From Epiperipatus broadwayi (lineage: Eukaryota; Onychophora; Udeonychophora; Euonychophora; Peripatidae): a stretch of 64,000 nt of DNA. Position 1 is the stretch's first letter. Each line of letters begins with the position of its first letter. The DNA is taken from contig JAQFVV010000031.1 in NCBI GenBank assembly GCA_028023455.1, positions 930,001 through 994,000 of the forward strand, in the 5' to 3' direction. Below are positions 1 through 9,731 of this stretch, in pieces. A model generated the notes under the pieces. The model ran no database searches. It saw nothing but the letters and a program-made list of their open reading frames with translations, and had not been told where the DNA came from. A program made the position numbers and the translations under genes.

Positions 1-211
1 TGAATCCTACTCCACTTGTATTTCCAATATTTGTGTCTTTATAGTAGAGTATATGTCCACTTTTTAAATCAATTGTTTCTTCACCTTTTCCTCTAACTTC
101 ACAAAGTCCAATAATGTCCCATTTAATATAAGACAATTCTTCTAACTCTTGCAATCTTCCTTCACTTGAAAGTGATCTGCAGTTGTAAGTACCTAAATAA
201 AAAGTCATCAT
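1..211 (-). pseudogene. RTE-like LINE, N-terminal part of the apurinic-type endonuclease (runs off window)
   Basis: Read on the minus strand from the ATG at 211, the frame is open to the window edge (70 codons). Its N-terminus contains YNCRSLSSEGRLQELEEL, then KWDIIGLCEVRG, then TNIGNTSGVGF. These are the first conserved blocks of the APE/EEP endonuclease of RTE-clade (BovB-like) LINEs, the family often annotated as craniofacial development protein 2-like. The asparagine in YNCRS and the glutamate in LCEVRG match the metal-binding N and E of the family. The known role is nicking target DNA to prime reverse transcription. The piece shown has no stop or frameshift, so it is younger than the copy at 51336. 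Whether the rest is intact lies outside the window. Confidence 0.8.
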
Positions 212-580
212 CAAATGGCAGCCTGAGTCCACAATCAGGGGACTCTTAGCACCCTCTGCCTTCAGCCACCAACCGCTGCCTTGGTTGGTAATTTTACAGC
301 CTCCTGAGAATAAGGGCCATGATTTATTTTTATCTGTCATGATTGTATATATTGAAAAAATATTCTTAAACTCGGAGGTAAAAAGTCAATAAAGTCACTA
401 TGATGGCTAATGCGTGTTGGTGAGCAGCCCATCCATGTTCATATACTATATGAATAATCACATAGTAATAACAGCTGCAACGACAAGAATGTATGAAGTG
501 GACATTAGGAATTTGCCCTGCTTGGTTCCTTTAAGGCCTCCAAGAGGAATCAAAGGGTTTCCTTTTAGTTAATGTGACTT
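212..580 (-). mobile_element. 5' untranslated region of the same RTE-like LINE
   Basis: This stretch lies directly upstream, in the minus-strand sense, of the endonuclease start at 211. About 210 bp of it (roughly 366-578) recurs in reverse complement at 63768-63992, at the other end of the window, including GGTGAGCAGCCCA and CACATAGTAATAACAGCTGC. Similarity stops near 580, which marks the probable 5' end of the element. The two copies therefore share a full 5' UTR, and both point outward from the window. Confidence 0.7.
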
Positions 581-597
581 GAAATAAAAGTTCAGGG

Positions 598-683
598 CAT
601 CCATAAATTAATTAATTCAAGCAATACAGTTTGTGATCAAAGTAAATATTCTATTACCACTTGAATTAATTAATTTATGGACT
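598..683. repeat. Short perfect inverted repeat (22-bp arms)
   Basis: TCCATAAATTAATTAATTCA and its exact reverse complement flank about 40 bp just outside the LINE 5' end. It may be a tiny MITE or a hairpin left by an insertion. No target duplication is evident. Confidence 0.6.
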
Positions 684-2406
684 CTGTACTTTTAAGTTAC
701 GTGGTCCAAAAAAAATATGTTTCTTTTTTTTTTTGCTTTTTAGTGTATTGGTCCTCAAATTAAATTAAAGAATTTTTTTAAAATATAGTGCAATAGTTAT
801 TCCATATTAATCATTTAAGTATAGCATAATTTCTTTACAGTTCTTCACAAATTCTAAAGTGTATATATATTATTATAATTGACTATTATAATTTTATAAT
901 TTATTACACTTTTCCAACCACAGGAGTTCAAAATTAGTCCACAAAAAATTAATTATACATATTTCATAATAATTTTCTTTCTCACATTGCTTTTCACTTT
1001 TTTGATTATAAATATTTAATAACAATAGACCATTATTTGAAAATAGATGTCTACGCTGAATAATAGTTTTTGAGCCTTGCTTAAATATAATAATTTGCAT
1101 TTTATAGTTCATGAAAAATAAAATTATAATTACATTAATATTTCTTCATTTTGTGATACAAAAATAAATATTTCATACACAAGTGCTGTAAAACACATTT
1201 TAATTTATAAACATATGTAACAAGTTCTAACTCTCACATATGTATGTACTTTACTTCCACAGCTGATGTAGCTGCAAACAATAAACATGCTAAAAGGGAA
1301 AGAAGTGAGTGAGATTTATCAATATATATATATACTGCATATTATATTTTATAAATAATTATTTAAATTTCTGTGTCAGCCCAGACTTAAAAAAAAATTT
1401 TTAAATATTCATTTTCTTATTACAAAGTTATTCTTCATTTTTTTTTTTTTGAGAATATCTACCAAAAATGCAAACTTATTTTTTGCATGCGCTAAAATAA
1501 AAACACAACTCACAAGATTCAAAGTGATGTAGTAACAGCCTAATAGATTTCAAATCAGAGTTAGTTGCTGATTTATCAATAATTATTTTTAATTTCATAA
1601 TGAATAAATTGTACAGTCAGTTTCTCAGAAGGTCATGTGATGAGTGCAAATATAAATAATAGATTAAGTACATCAGTTCTACTCAAGTGATACTTTTTTC
1701 ACCTTAGAATTGAGTTTAAAACCTTTAGATCTTGAATTCAACCCTACATCCTTCAGGGCTATAATTTCATGGTTATTTTTTATTAATATTTGATTGAAAA
1801 CATAGAATATGAATAAAATGTATTTATAGTAAGTTTAATTTGTATCTTTTCAATATTCTAATTAAGCAAATTTTAATTTATTTATTAATTTATTTACATG
1901 AATTTGTCCACATTACAAAATAAAAGATCACAGTTTTTAGTATATAACTCTATAAATGTTAATTGATCATATATGTATAATTTAATATTCTTCATATTTA
2001 TGACAAATTAATGTTATTTCTATTTTCCGTTATTTTCCTTAATTTCTTTACTTGTGTTTGCATGTGCATGTACATTTGCATGTTTAATTAAAATAATATT
2101 AGAAAATAATATTTACTCTTAACTACTATCATTACATTTTAAAATAATATTTCAGAAACACATAGACTGTATTATACCAATAGACTTGAATATCTACATT
2201 CTACTTTACATTTACTTGATTCATTAAAACATTGCTTTGATGTCATCAAACAATACTGAGATAACTAATCAATAAATTTAAGATTCAGCTTATTTTACAT
2301 CCATAAAATATAGGTGTTTTCCTGAAGGTTTATGATGATAGCATTTTAGTTGTATTAATATATTAGACTATTTCCATCATGTATTATATAAAGTATAGAA
2401 TGTCTT
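684..2406. other. AT-rich stretch, nothing recognised
   Basis: This is low-complexity A+T-rich DNA with short homopolymers and a TATATATA run near 1320. The only open frame (1112-894, minus, 72 codons) has no recognisable motif and an AT-driven composition. I see no repeat with partners in the window. Confidence 0.6.
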
Positions 2407-2592
2407 AACAACGTGAAAGGCTGAAACCTTTGTCAAATGCACCTTAAAAATGCTTATATGACAGCCAATCAGATGTAATAATGACTGCACAGGGAACTCT
2501 CAAGTCAAAACACAAGGCAGAGATTTTACGAGAAAAAGATGGTTCCACCTTCCTCTCTACTTAAATTTATATATAAATAAGCCAGCCTCAAG
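2407..2592 (+). repeat. MITE-arm repeat, copy 1
   Basis: It starts AACGTGAAAGGCTGAAACC and contains GACAGCCAATCAGATG and AATAATGACTGCA. These are the arm sequences of the palindromic MITE at 14276-14515. Past the shared arm it continues into a block ending GCCAGCCTCAAG, which is repeated in copy 2 at 2769-2938 but absent from the 14-kb MITE. Confidence 0.75.
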
Positions 2593-2768
2593 CATTTTGA
2601 CTTAAGAGCATGAAGCTTTAAACATCTTCACATTTAATTCACTAAATATTATATATAAACAACGTGAAATCTTTCGATTTACTTTGAAGTCATTTTCAAA
2701 TCCAATGAATTCATAGTAACAAATGTAAATATATTAATTTATTAAGCAAAAGCAGATTACATAATAAT

Positions 2769-2938
2769 AATGTGAAAGGCTGAAACCTTTGTCAGATGGC
2801 TTTATGACAGCCAATCAGATGTAATAATGACTGCACAGGAAACTCCCAAATCAAAACACAAGGCAGAGATTTTATGTGAAAAAGATGGTTCCATCTTTCT
2901 CTCTACTTAAATTTATATATAAATAAGCCAGCCTCAAG
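2769..2938 (+). repeat. MITE-arm repeat, copy 2
   Basis: A direct repeat of 2407-2592 with a short internal deletion (the AAAAATGCTTA segment is missing). It ends at the same GCCAGCCTCAAG, where the SINE tail begins. The two copies are about 360 bp apart in the same orientation. Confidence 0.75.
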
Positions 2939-2939
2939 A

Positions 2940-3165
2940 AAAATTTTAACTTTATTTAAATTTTCAAAGTACATTCAACTGTTAGTAATAGACACAGGTT
3001 AGTATTTGCTCAACATTTTGAGCAGTATTATTCTCCTGTCTTCTTCATGTGTTGTTGGCATGACCAGTGACAGTATAGCATAAGAATCACTGGACCCTTC
3101 AATTCTTGAATATTGAATTTTAGGGTAACACTCTAACCAATTGAACCATCCTACCAAAGGCAACA
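2940..3165 (-). mobile_element. tRNA-derived SINE
   Basis: The reverse complement of 3160-3100 reads GGATGGTTCAATTGGTTAGA, a good Pol III A box (TGGTTCAATTGG). About 30 bp on comes ATATTCAAGAATT, a decayed B box. Next comes about 150 bp of non-tRNA body, and an A-rich tail near 2940-2955. The order (tRNA-like head, unique body, A-rich tail) is that of a SINE. Substitutions in the B box suggest the copy is old. Confidence 0.55.
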
Positions 3166-3786
3166 GTCAGTAGAAACTTCATATGCTTATCTATGAGATT
3201 CGTTCTGAATTCTTCAGTTTTTCTTAAGAGGTAAGTTGATTAGTGGTTTCCATACATTATGTACAATCACACTAGGTTGGCTTATGGGGTTATTTACCAC
3301 TGTCATGAGCAGCTTCTTTGAATTTTCTTCTTTGTATCTTTTCCTCCCTATCCAATATTTTTTAATTTTCCCAATTAAACATATGGTCATTGGTACATAC
3401 ATGGTGTAGTATATGAGAGACATCTGCTTTCTCTTTTCTTATCAGTTTGTGATCTTGCAATCATTATTCAATGAATGGGACAGCTGGTCTCACCAATATG
3501 CATTCTTCCACATTCGCATGTTAATTCATAGATGTAGTTTTTGTTTTCAGCATGGCTTAATAGATGTTAGAATTCCTCAGGGTGATATGACTCTGGAAAG
3601 CTGTTCTGATGTTAGACTGATTGCAGATTTTCCTCAATTTGTTTGCTATTTTTGGTATGTATGAAACACTACAGTATCAATAATTGTTTTTTTTTTTCTT
3701 TAGATGATTTTTTTTTTGTAGTCTATTAAAGGTTTTCTTACTAACAGCTAATGAATAATGATTTTTCATAAGAGTTTGTTCAATAA
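3166..3786. other. Unassigned stretch before LTR A
   Basis: Two open frames occur here (3423-3214 minus; 3413-3664 plus, 83 codons). Neither shows a recognisable domain and neither has a related copy in the window. Base composition is slightly less AT-rich than the flanks at 3430-3640, so an old unrecognised element cannot be excluded. Confidence 0.4.
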
Positions 3787-4407
3787 TGAAGCAATGGATC
3801 CGGAAATCCAATCCATGCTTCACAGCCTTCTATAAAATTACCAATTTTGTAAACCTGGGTTAAGTTTATATCCGAGTATCAACAGGGTTTTGCATTAAAT
3901 ATAAAATTAACGTGTTTCATTTTGTACATTTAACACTTATTAAATCAGCTATTTACTTTAAAATATTTCTTTTAAAATAAAATTCTGTTTAAGATTAAAT
4001 TGTTATTAAAATTTCCTTTTCAAAATTTATTAATCAAACATATATATATGAAAGCGTATATATATATGATTAAATGCAAAATTCTGTTGAACTAAAATGT
4101 TATTTTATTTAAAAAAAATAATAAGATATTTTTCTTTTAATTTTTGTTAAAATATGGCGTATGATTTTATTTTAAGATAAGCATGCTAGCATTTCTAAAG
4201 GAATAGCATGTTCAATTAGTTAGTCCATTCAAGGCAAATTAAAGATGGCCTTTTTAATTAAATAAAATTCAAAGTTAAATGCAGAATTCGATAATAAGAA
4301 ATTAAAGTTTATTTTTAGTAAAATGTTACTTCAAAACAATAGAGCGTAGGGGGCTTATCAAGATCTAAAATCATATGCAAAACAATAGAAGAGTATCTCC
4401 AGAAAGG

Positions 4408-4416
4408 TATAAAAGG
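4408..4416 (+). promoter_or_regulatory. TATA box of the 5' LTR
   Basis: TATAAAAGG lies 621 bp into the LTR and is exactly kept in the 3' LTR (10429-10437). LTRs B and D have TATAAAAGG/TATAAAAGT at 646 and 677 bp. The conservation of site and spacing marks it as the likely Pol II core promoter. Confidence 0.65.
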
Positions 4417-4436
4417 TGGAGAGGACAAAAGACTTG

Positions 4437-4600
4437 ATTATTCAGATTTTGCTTTTAAAATCGGTCTTATGCTTATTCATGCAGATCCTGTGCTTTGAGT
4501 ATTCAGATTTTGTTCGTTAAATTATCCTGATTTTGTGCTTGAAGATTTATTCAGATCCTGTGCTTTGATGATTCTGCATTTTGTGCTTTAAGTGATCCTC
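4437..4600 (+). repeat. Leader repeats downstream of the TATA box
   Basis: Several imperfect repeats built on TTCAGAT(C/T)(C/T)TGTGCTTT follow the promoter: TTCAGATTTTGC, GCAGATCCTGTGCTTTGA, TTCAGATTTTG, TTCAGATCCTGTGCTTTGA. The same array is in the 3' LTR at about 10460-10610. LTR D has an analogous array of ATTCTG units, and B has TTCAG/TTTAGT units. Confidence 0.6.
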
Positions 4601-7012
4601 CTAGGTTGCTCTGAAAATAAATGCGGAAAACAACGGAGTCCTAATTTTGTGGAAAATTCCTGTTATGAGTTCCAACATGCAACTTGTTAAAAGTTCTATT
4701 AATTTGGTGGATGTGACCATGTACGGTAGCTAGGCTCGTCAACTTTGCCTGTCATCGGGGTCCTAAATCTACTAAAATGCCGTAACGTGTCAAACTAATA
4801 TTAAACCCCTACTGTGAGCCATGTGCCCTTTGCATAAAAATGCTACATATTTCACATTCCTTTGTCCAGACAAATCACTCTACGTATGTAATCAAGCCAT
4901 GGATGTTGAGGGAACTGGACCAAAGGAACAAGGACTGGTAACTTTATATATCTCCTCATGAACTATTTATTACTTTACCTCTTTTATAGATACCTTTCAT
5001 TAATTGTTTCTTTAATTTATATTCATAATGTAGCTGTTTTTCTCTTATTAGGTTAATATTAGATTTATATTTATCTTTCGTTTGATCATCTATTTTATAC
5101 TTAAATTTTTCCCCTTCGCTATTCCTCATTTTAATGTGTTATATAAATGCTTTCTTGTTTCATTTTTCCATTTAAAAATATTTCCAATTTAAGTTTCCTT
5201 GTTGCCAACTTCATCTCCTCGATAACGCTTACTTTATTTGCTTTTAGTCCCATAGTTAAATATTAGTTATTTATAGATGTCTTTAAATATTTTAAAATTG
5301 TTTCTAAGGCACAACGCAACTAGAGAATGCTTTGTGAAAGAGTTATTTTAATTTTGCTTTATCGAGGGGACACGAGTTAATAATTTTATTTAAATTGGGA
5401 AGTACTTAGACCGCAAAATATTACATAATTGCCATCCGCCTTATTGTAAAATTATTTATCAGTAATCAATCAGGGAATAGCGGAGATAGTTAAACATTTC
5501 TAATATTTTAAAATTATGTTTATTAAAATATATTATTTAAACTATAAAGCTTAAGTCTTCTAATGTTATTTCAACCTTTTATTAGCTTAACTTTTTATAT
5601 TACTTGTCCAATGATCCAAGCATGCAACAACACTCGACTCATGTTATATTATGTGCACATTTGACTTAGTTTCACAAGTATTCTAGTCCTTTGTCTCTCC
5701 CTGGTGCTAAGCTGTGGGACAGGGTTATAAATAATTTATGCGTCTCAGATATGTTGTTGGTTTGTGGTTAGACTTGAAAATAGATGAATAGGGCAGAGGC
5801 CTTAGTATTCTTGATTTTTATATCTTGTGGATAAGTGGCCTCGAGGTACTTTTGCCTAGTATTCGAACAGGGTTAAACCAATGTATATCATTCGACCAGC
5901 ACAGTAGATTTTTTTTCCCCGGATTTGTCTCCCAGCGTGGGTTGAATTTCATTTTTTGGAAGGAAAGAAAAAGGGGTTTTGATATATAAGATATGTATAA
6001 ATTTTTCCCCAGGTTTTGTATGCCCACCTATGAGCTATTTGTTATTTTCACACCTTGAATACCCTAAGAAAAGTTTTTTTTTGTAGTCAAACAGATTTTT
6101 ATAGAATTTTTGATTGAAATGTATAATTTTTTTTTTCCAAGTTTGGACTCCTATCGTGAGCCATATTTCATTTTTAGGATATAATTAAAAAGTTAAATAT
6201 GTCATAATGTAAAAAAATTTTCCCGTGTTTATTGTTAGATAGAAATGAATGTTTTATTTTTAAAAAAAAGTTAACACTCCGTCAGTTTGTTTTTCTGTGA
6301 TTATATAATGAGATTAAATATGTGAGAGCTAAAGCAATTTTTTTTTCCTGATTAATAAATTTTGTCTTGGCTAGTTGCCATATTGTTTTTCATATAAAGT
6401 ATATAGCTTCGATGCGGGCAGAAGTGTCAAATAAATACCCACCCACCCTTAAAATAGCTTTCTTACTTTATTTTTATTTTAGTATTCTTAAACATGAGCA
6501 AGTTTGGTATAATAATTTTTTTTTAGAAATACAGTGTACATACAACAGTGTTAATATTAGAAAAAATTACAATTAGATAATAGAATTTTTTCCCGTTGGT
6601 ATAAAAAAAATTTCGTAGATCTAATAGATAACATTTTTTTTCCTGTTTAGTAGGAATTTTTGTGTAGATCTAAAGTTTGATAATTTAATTGACACATGTC
6701 ATAGAGCGGTGTCACCAGATATTTTTTTTCACTTTCTTTGCGTTTCGTTTTTATTAATGAATAATTATAATTATGCAAAAAAAAATTTCCACTTTTAATT
6801 TTGCAATTACATTACCTCGCAAATAGTAATATAAGTATAAGTTTTGTTTTATTAATTTCAAACTTAATTTTCAACTTGATAACAAGTAAATGTGTTAATA
6901 GTTTGTTTTAATAGAAAGAAACCTATATAAAATATGATTTTATATAAAATATATGTCAGCCGCCTTTAAGATTTTTTTCTCGGTCTGGATTATGTTATGG
7001 AATCATTTATTG

Positions 7013-7142
7013 AGTAACCGTTTGGTGAAGACCCTTTTAGTAACTGTTTGGTGAAGACCTTTTTAGTAACTGTTTGGTGAAAACCTTTTTAGTAACCGTT
7101 TGGTGAAGACCTTTTTAGTAACCGTTAAGTGAAGACCCTTTA
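7013..7142 (+). repeat. 26-bp tandem repeat, five units
   Basis: Five consecutive 26-bp units of the type AGTAACCGTTTGGTGAAGAC plus CCTTTT. They differ by one to three substitutions, and the last unit has TTAAG for TTTGG. It lies inside the inferred leader intron of element A. Confidence 0.9.
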
Positions 7143-7461
7143 CATTATAGAGTTCTGGATTGCTGAGTAGCCTGAAAGAATAGGTCTATGTTTGCAATCA
7201 TTGTTTCCTCGTTATATTTGCGACCAGCGTTTACTAACTTGAAATAATAGGAGTATGCGGTCTGCAATATAATGACCTTTCATAATAAAATCATGTACAT
7301 GATGATAAAAAGAAATATTTATATAAGTATATCTGTTTGTATATTGATATGTTGTCACATATCATTCGGTAAAACCCGTTTTTATGTAAATGTTTTTATA
7401 CAGTTTTTGATTTTAATATGTTATCTTTAAAATTGCTTGATAATTGTATAACTTATTTTGG

Positions 7462-7625
7462 GTTGTGACCAAAATGGTATTTGGTTTCGATCCCAGGTTC
7501 ATAACTCGGAATAGCAGTTATCATGGGATTTTATTTTTTTTATTTTTTGTTTTAGCTGTCTTAATTTATATTTTTTGTCATGACCAAAATGGTAGCATAG
7601 TTTCGAATCCAGGTCATACATATTA
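7462..7625 (+). repeat. Two direct repeats of a roughly 45-bp motif
   Basis: GTGACCAAAATGGTAT...TTTCGATCCCAGGTTCATA and ATGACCAAAATGGTAG...TTTCGAATCCAGGTCATA are about 113 bp apart. GTTTCGATCCCAGG resembles a Pol III B box, but no A box is seen at the right distance, so I do not call a tRNA or SINE. Confidence 0.5.
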
Positions 7626-8607
7626 CCTTACTTAGTGTTATATGTCCTAAGATAAAATTTTAAAGCCATGTAAAACAGCATTTACTTATACATGCAGAGA
7701 TTTTTTTCGTTTAGCAGAATCAATATGAAAAAGAAACTTAAAATAAATTTAATTACTTTAAACTTTATAAAACTTTATCAATGTGTGCTTGGATCATTAT
7801 CCATTAAAATGTATATTTGATATGGCTATTATCTTGATGACTGGTGCCCTCCTATCAAATAAATTTGTCAGCAAGTGTAATCACTCATATGGGATTACAA
7901 ATAAATCAAACCATAAGTATAGTAGATGATCAAAATAACAATGTAGGCTTAGTGAGCCAAAATAATTTAAACATGACATGTGTATATTTTTGCTCACATA
8001 TTCCCTTTTGATATATAAAAAGTTGTTTGTATTAATGTAAATGCATTTTTTAGTTGTTTCAGGTGTCAGGGAAAGCCAGGTCAAGCTGTAAGTGTATTAT
8101 TTGTGTGATATATATTATGACAAGAACACAGCAGTAAATAAATTAATTGCTGCGACATTAATAATGAAATAATATATATAGAAGTAAAGTGAGGAGATTC
8201 ATATATATGTATAATTAATATAAAACACACAGATAGGGCAAGATTTTTTTTTCCATTGTACGAACTGACACATTTGGGCATTTGTTTAAAATAGGACCTC
8301 GAGAGGTAGGAAAAGTTGTGATTTATAAATACAATAAAAAAGTAAAAGAGTTAGTTGTATAGAGTAAAAATCATAATATTGATTTATTTCACAAAATAGA
8401 TAAAATTTTGTTTTAGTTAAAAGTATAGGAATATACAAAAGCATAGAGTAGCTAAATACTATATTAAAAATATAATTATCTTGATTAGTTTTTTTTTTTT
8501 CTTGTTGTCTCTAGATTAAGTAGAGATAGACGTAATTTTCATAAAAGATGAAAATAAGTTATAAATAAGATATTGTCGAATAACAAAATAACTAGTATTA
8601 GGAGAAA

Positions 8608-8847
8608 ATGGATGAACAGAATAGAGACGAAGACTATGACAGTGAGGAGGTAGTATTCAACCTTGCCAAGATGATAATACGTAGTCATAGTGATCAAGAA
8701 TATAACATGGTAGCTTTCATAAAAGAATTGAGAGAGGTAAGGAAAATGATGACCATGCTCCAAGAATTCATGAAAATGCAAAGGTTAAACCGTTTAGAGA
8801 AAAAGGTGGAATACAAGCAAAAACAGATTACTATGACACACAAGTAA
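8608..8847 (+). pseudogene. Gag-like N-terminal fragment of LTR element A
   Basis: An 80-codon frame starting ATGGATGAACAGAATAG, just after the inferred splice acceptor. The protein has an acidic N-terminus (DEQNRDEDYDSEE) and then a charged, Met/Leu-rich helical stretch with heptad-like spacing (KELREVRKMMTMLQEFMKM), plausibly a coiled coil. No zinc knuckle is present. I infer gag from position (first frame after the leader) and from the gag-like blocks that follow at 9100-9230. The frame stops at TAA 8845, and the downstream material is shifted. Confidence 0.5.
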
Positions 8848-9230
8848 TGTGACAGGATTAACATAAAACTCAAGAAAAAGATTATAATGATGTGAAATCC
8901 TTGAGTGATGATGAAACAGGCAAAGCCACTCACCATTTGGACTTGTCTATATAACATGACATGCGAGGAAGAGAAGAAAATTGGCAAATGAAGAAGGATA
9001 AAGAGAAGACAAAGAATCTTCAGACTTTGAATCCAATCCAGAAAGGCAGTCAAATCTTCACTCCAATAATAATGATTCCTATAACATCTTCTGTGGCAAA
9101 GTTTAGCCATATAAAATGTTTTAGAGGGGAACTGGGTGGAAACTCTAGACACTAGATAGCTTTAGGGATTTGTTCAAATTTCACATTATGACTGAGCAAG
9201 AAAAGATGGCATGTGAAAAATTAAGATGTA
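8848..9230 (+). pseudogene. Decayed gag continuation of LTR element A
   Basis: Gag-like words appear in different frames. KFSHIKCFRGELGGNS comes at about 9097-9145. After a frameshift, DSFRDLFKFHIMTEQEKMAC and then EKLRC follow at about 9156-9230. The pattern F-R-G-E-x-G-x-N... then F-R-D-L-F, ending near a cysteine, resembles a retrotransposon capsid (the region often tagged retrotrans_gag, with a WlxxFxxl core). Stops and the shift make it non-functional. Confidence 0.45.
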
Positions 9231-9499
9231 CAGCTCGGCATCGCAAAAAGAGAAAATGAAACCAGCAATATCAATTCAGGCAAGGGGAGTAAGTATGGCT
9301 GAGAGACCCTAGGCCAAGTAATGCATCGCGGAAAGAATTTAAAAAGTTTTTCCCAATATATCAAAGACCATATACGTTGAAAAAGGAATGCAGAGGAAAT
9401 GCTTTTTTTTTGGAAGATAGTCACGGCATAAAAGGAGTGTATAATGCTAGAAACCTAAAACCTTGCATACCACCGGACCCCGGAAAATACAGAAATTAA
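9231..9499 (+). pseudogene. C-terminus of pol of LTR element A, joined in frame to gag
   Basis: The frame that carries the last gag block (EKLRC) runs straight into TARHRKKRK, then VWLRDPRPSNASRKEFKKFF, PIYQRPYTLKKE, and HGIKGVYNARNLKPC, ending TAA at 9499. A VWL...P..P..Y.GPY...K...V.....N.R.LKP pattern is what follows the integrase core at the end of Ty3/Gypsy-type pol. Two internal stops are present. Protease, RT, RNase H and the integrase core are all missing, so a deletion fused gag to the pol tail. Confidence 0.6.
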
Positions 9500-9731
9500 A
9501 AAAAATAATATAACTTGTTAGATTAGGAACAATATGGGACCTGGCTTAGGTATATGACATTGTATTATGGATAGACAACAGATAGAAAAGAAAAGAAAGA
9601 CCGTAAGTTAGTTAAATAAAGTGTGTAAATATTACAGCAAATTAAAGAGTTAGGCTTGTACTCACCTGGCACAAATTTTTATTTCTGACCTGAAGTAACT
9701 GCATTTTTTTTTCTCACTAACTATTGGGAAA

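Larger units (their letters stand above)
3787..5903 (+). mobile_element. 5' long terminal repeat of LTR retrotransposon A
   Basis: A copy of almost the same sequence lies in the same orientation at 9732-11942. Between them sits a gag/pol remnant, so these are the paired LTRs. The repeat begins TGAAGCAATGGATC and ends GACCAGCACA, giving TG...CA termini. At 2.1 kb it is long for an LTR. The first 36 nt form a hairpin (arms TGAAGCAATGGAT and ATCCATGCTTCA). A TATA box (4408), leader repeats and a splice donor (4938) follow. The 4 bp before it (ATAA) differ by one base from the 4 bp after the 3' LTR (ATAT), so the target duplication is at best decayed. Confidence 0.85.
4938..8514 (+). other. Probable leader intron of LTR element A (donor in LTR, acceptor before gag)
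   Basis: The donor is AAGGACTG|GTAACT at 4938. The 70 bp before it are among the best-conserved parts of the two LTRs. The acceptor is a run of T followed by CTTGTTGTCTCTAG| ending at 8514, and the gag-like ATG is at 8608. The interval has no coding capacity. LTRs B and D also carry a GTAA after their leader region. Spliced leaders are known in several LTR retrotransposons and in retroviruses. Here the splicing is inferred from sequence only. Confidence 0.45.
5904..8607 (+). other. Non-coding internal leader of LTR element A
   Basis: This is 2.7 kb between the 5' LTR and the gag start with no coding sequence and many poly-T runs. I see no clear tRNA primer-binding site (TGG...) right after the LTR, so priming is unexplained or the site is mutated. 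It contains a 26-bp tandem array (7013-7142) and a direct duplication around GACCAAAATGGTA (7467 and 7580). Confidence 0.5.

Noticed and set aside
3413-3664. An 83-codon frame as a host exon
   Set aside because: No motif, no convincing splice context and no relative in the window.
7021-7142. CRISPR array
   Set aside because: The 26-bp units are directly contiguous with no spacers, and the genome is animal-like.
8694-9152. A 152-codon minus-strand open frame
   Set aside because: It is antisense to the gag-like remnant, and its Phe/Ile/Leu-rich translation with no motif is what the complement of a Lys/Glu-rich coding strand gives.
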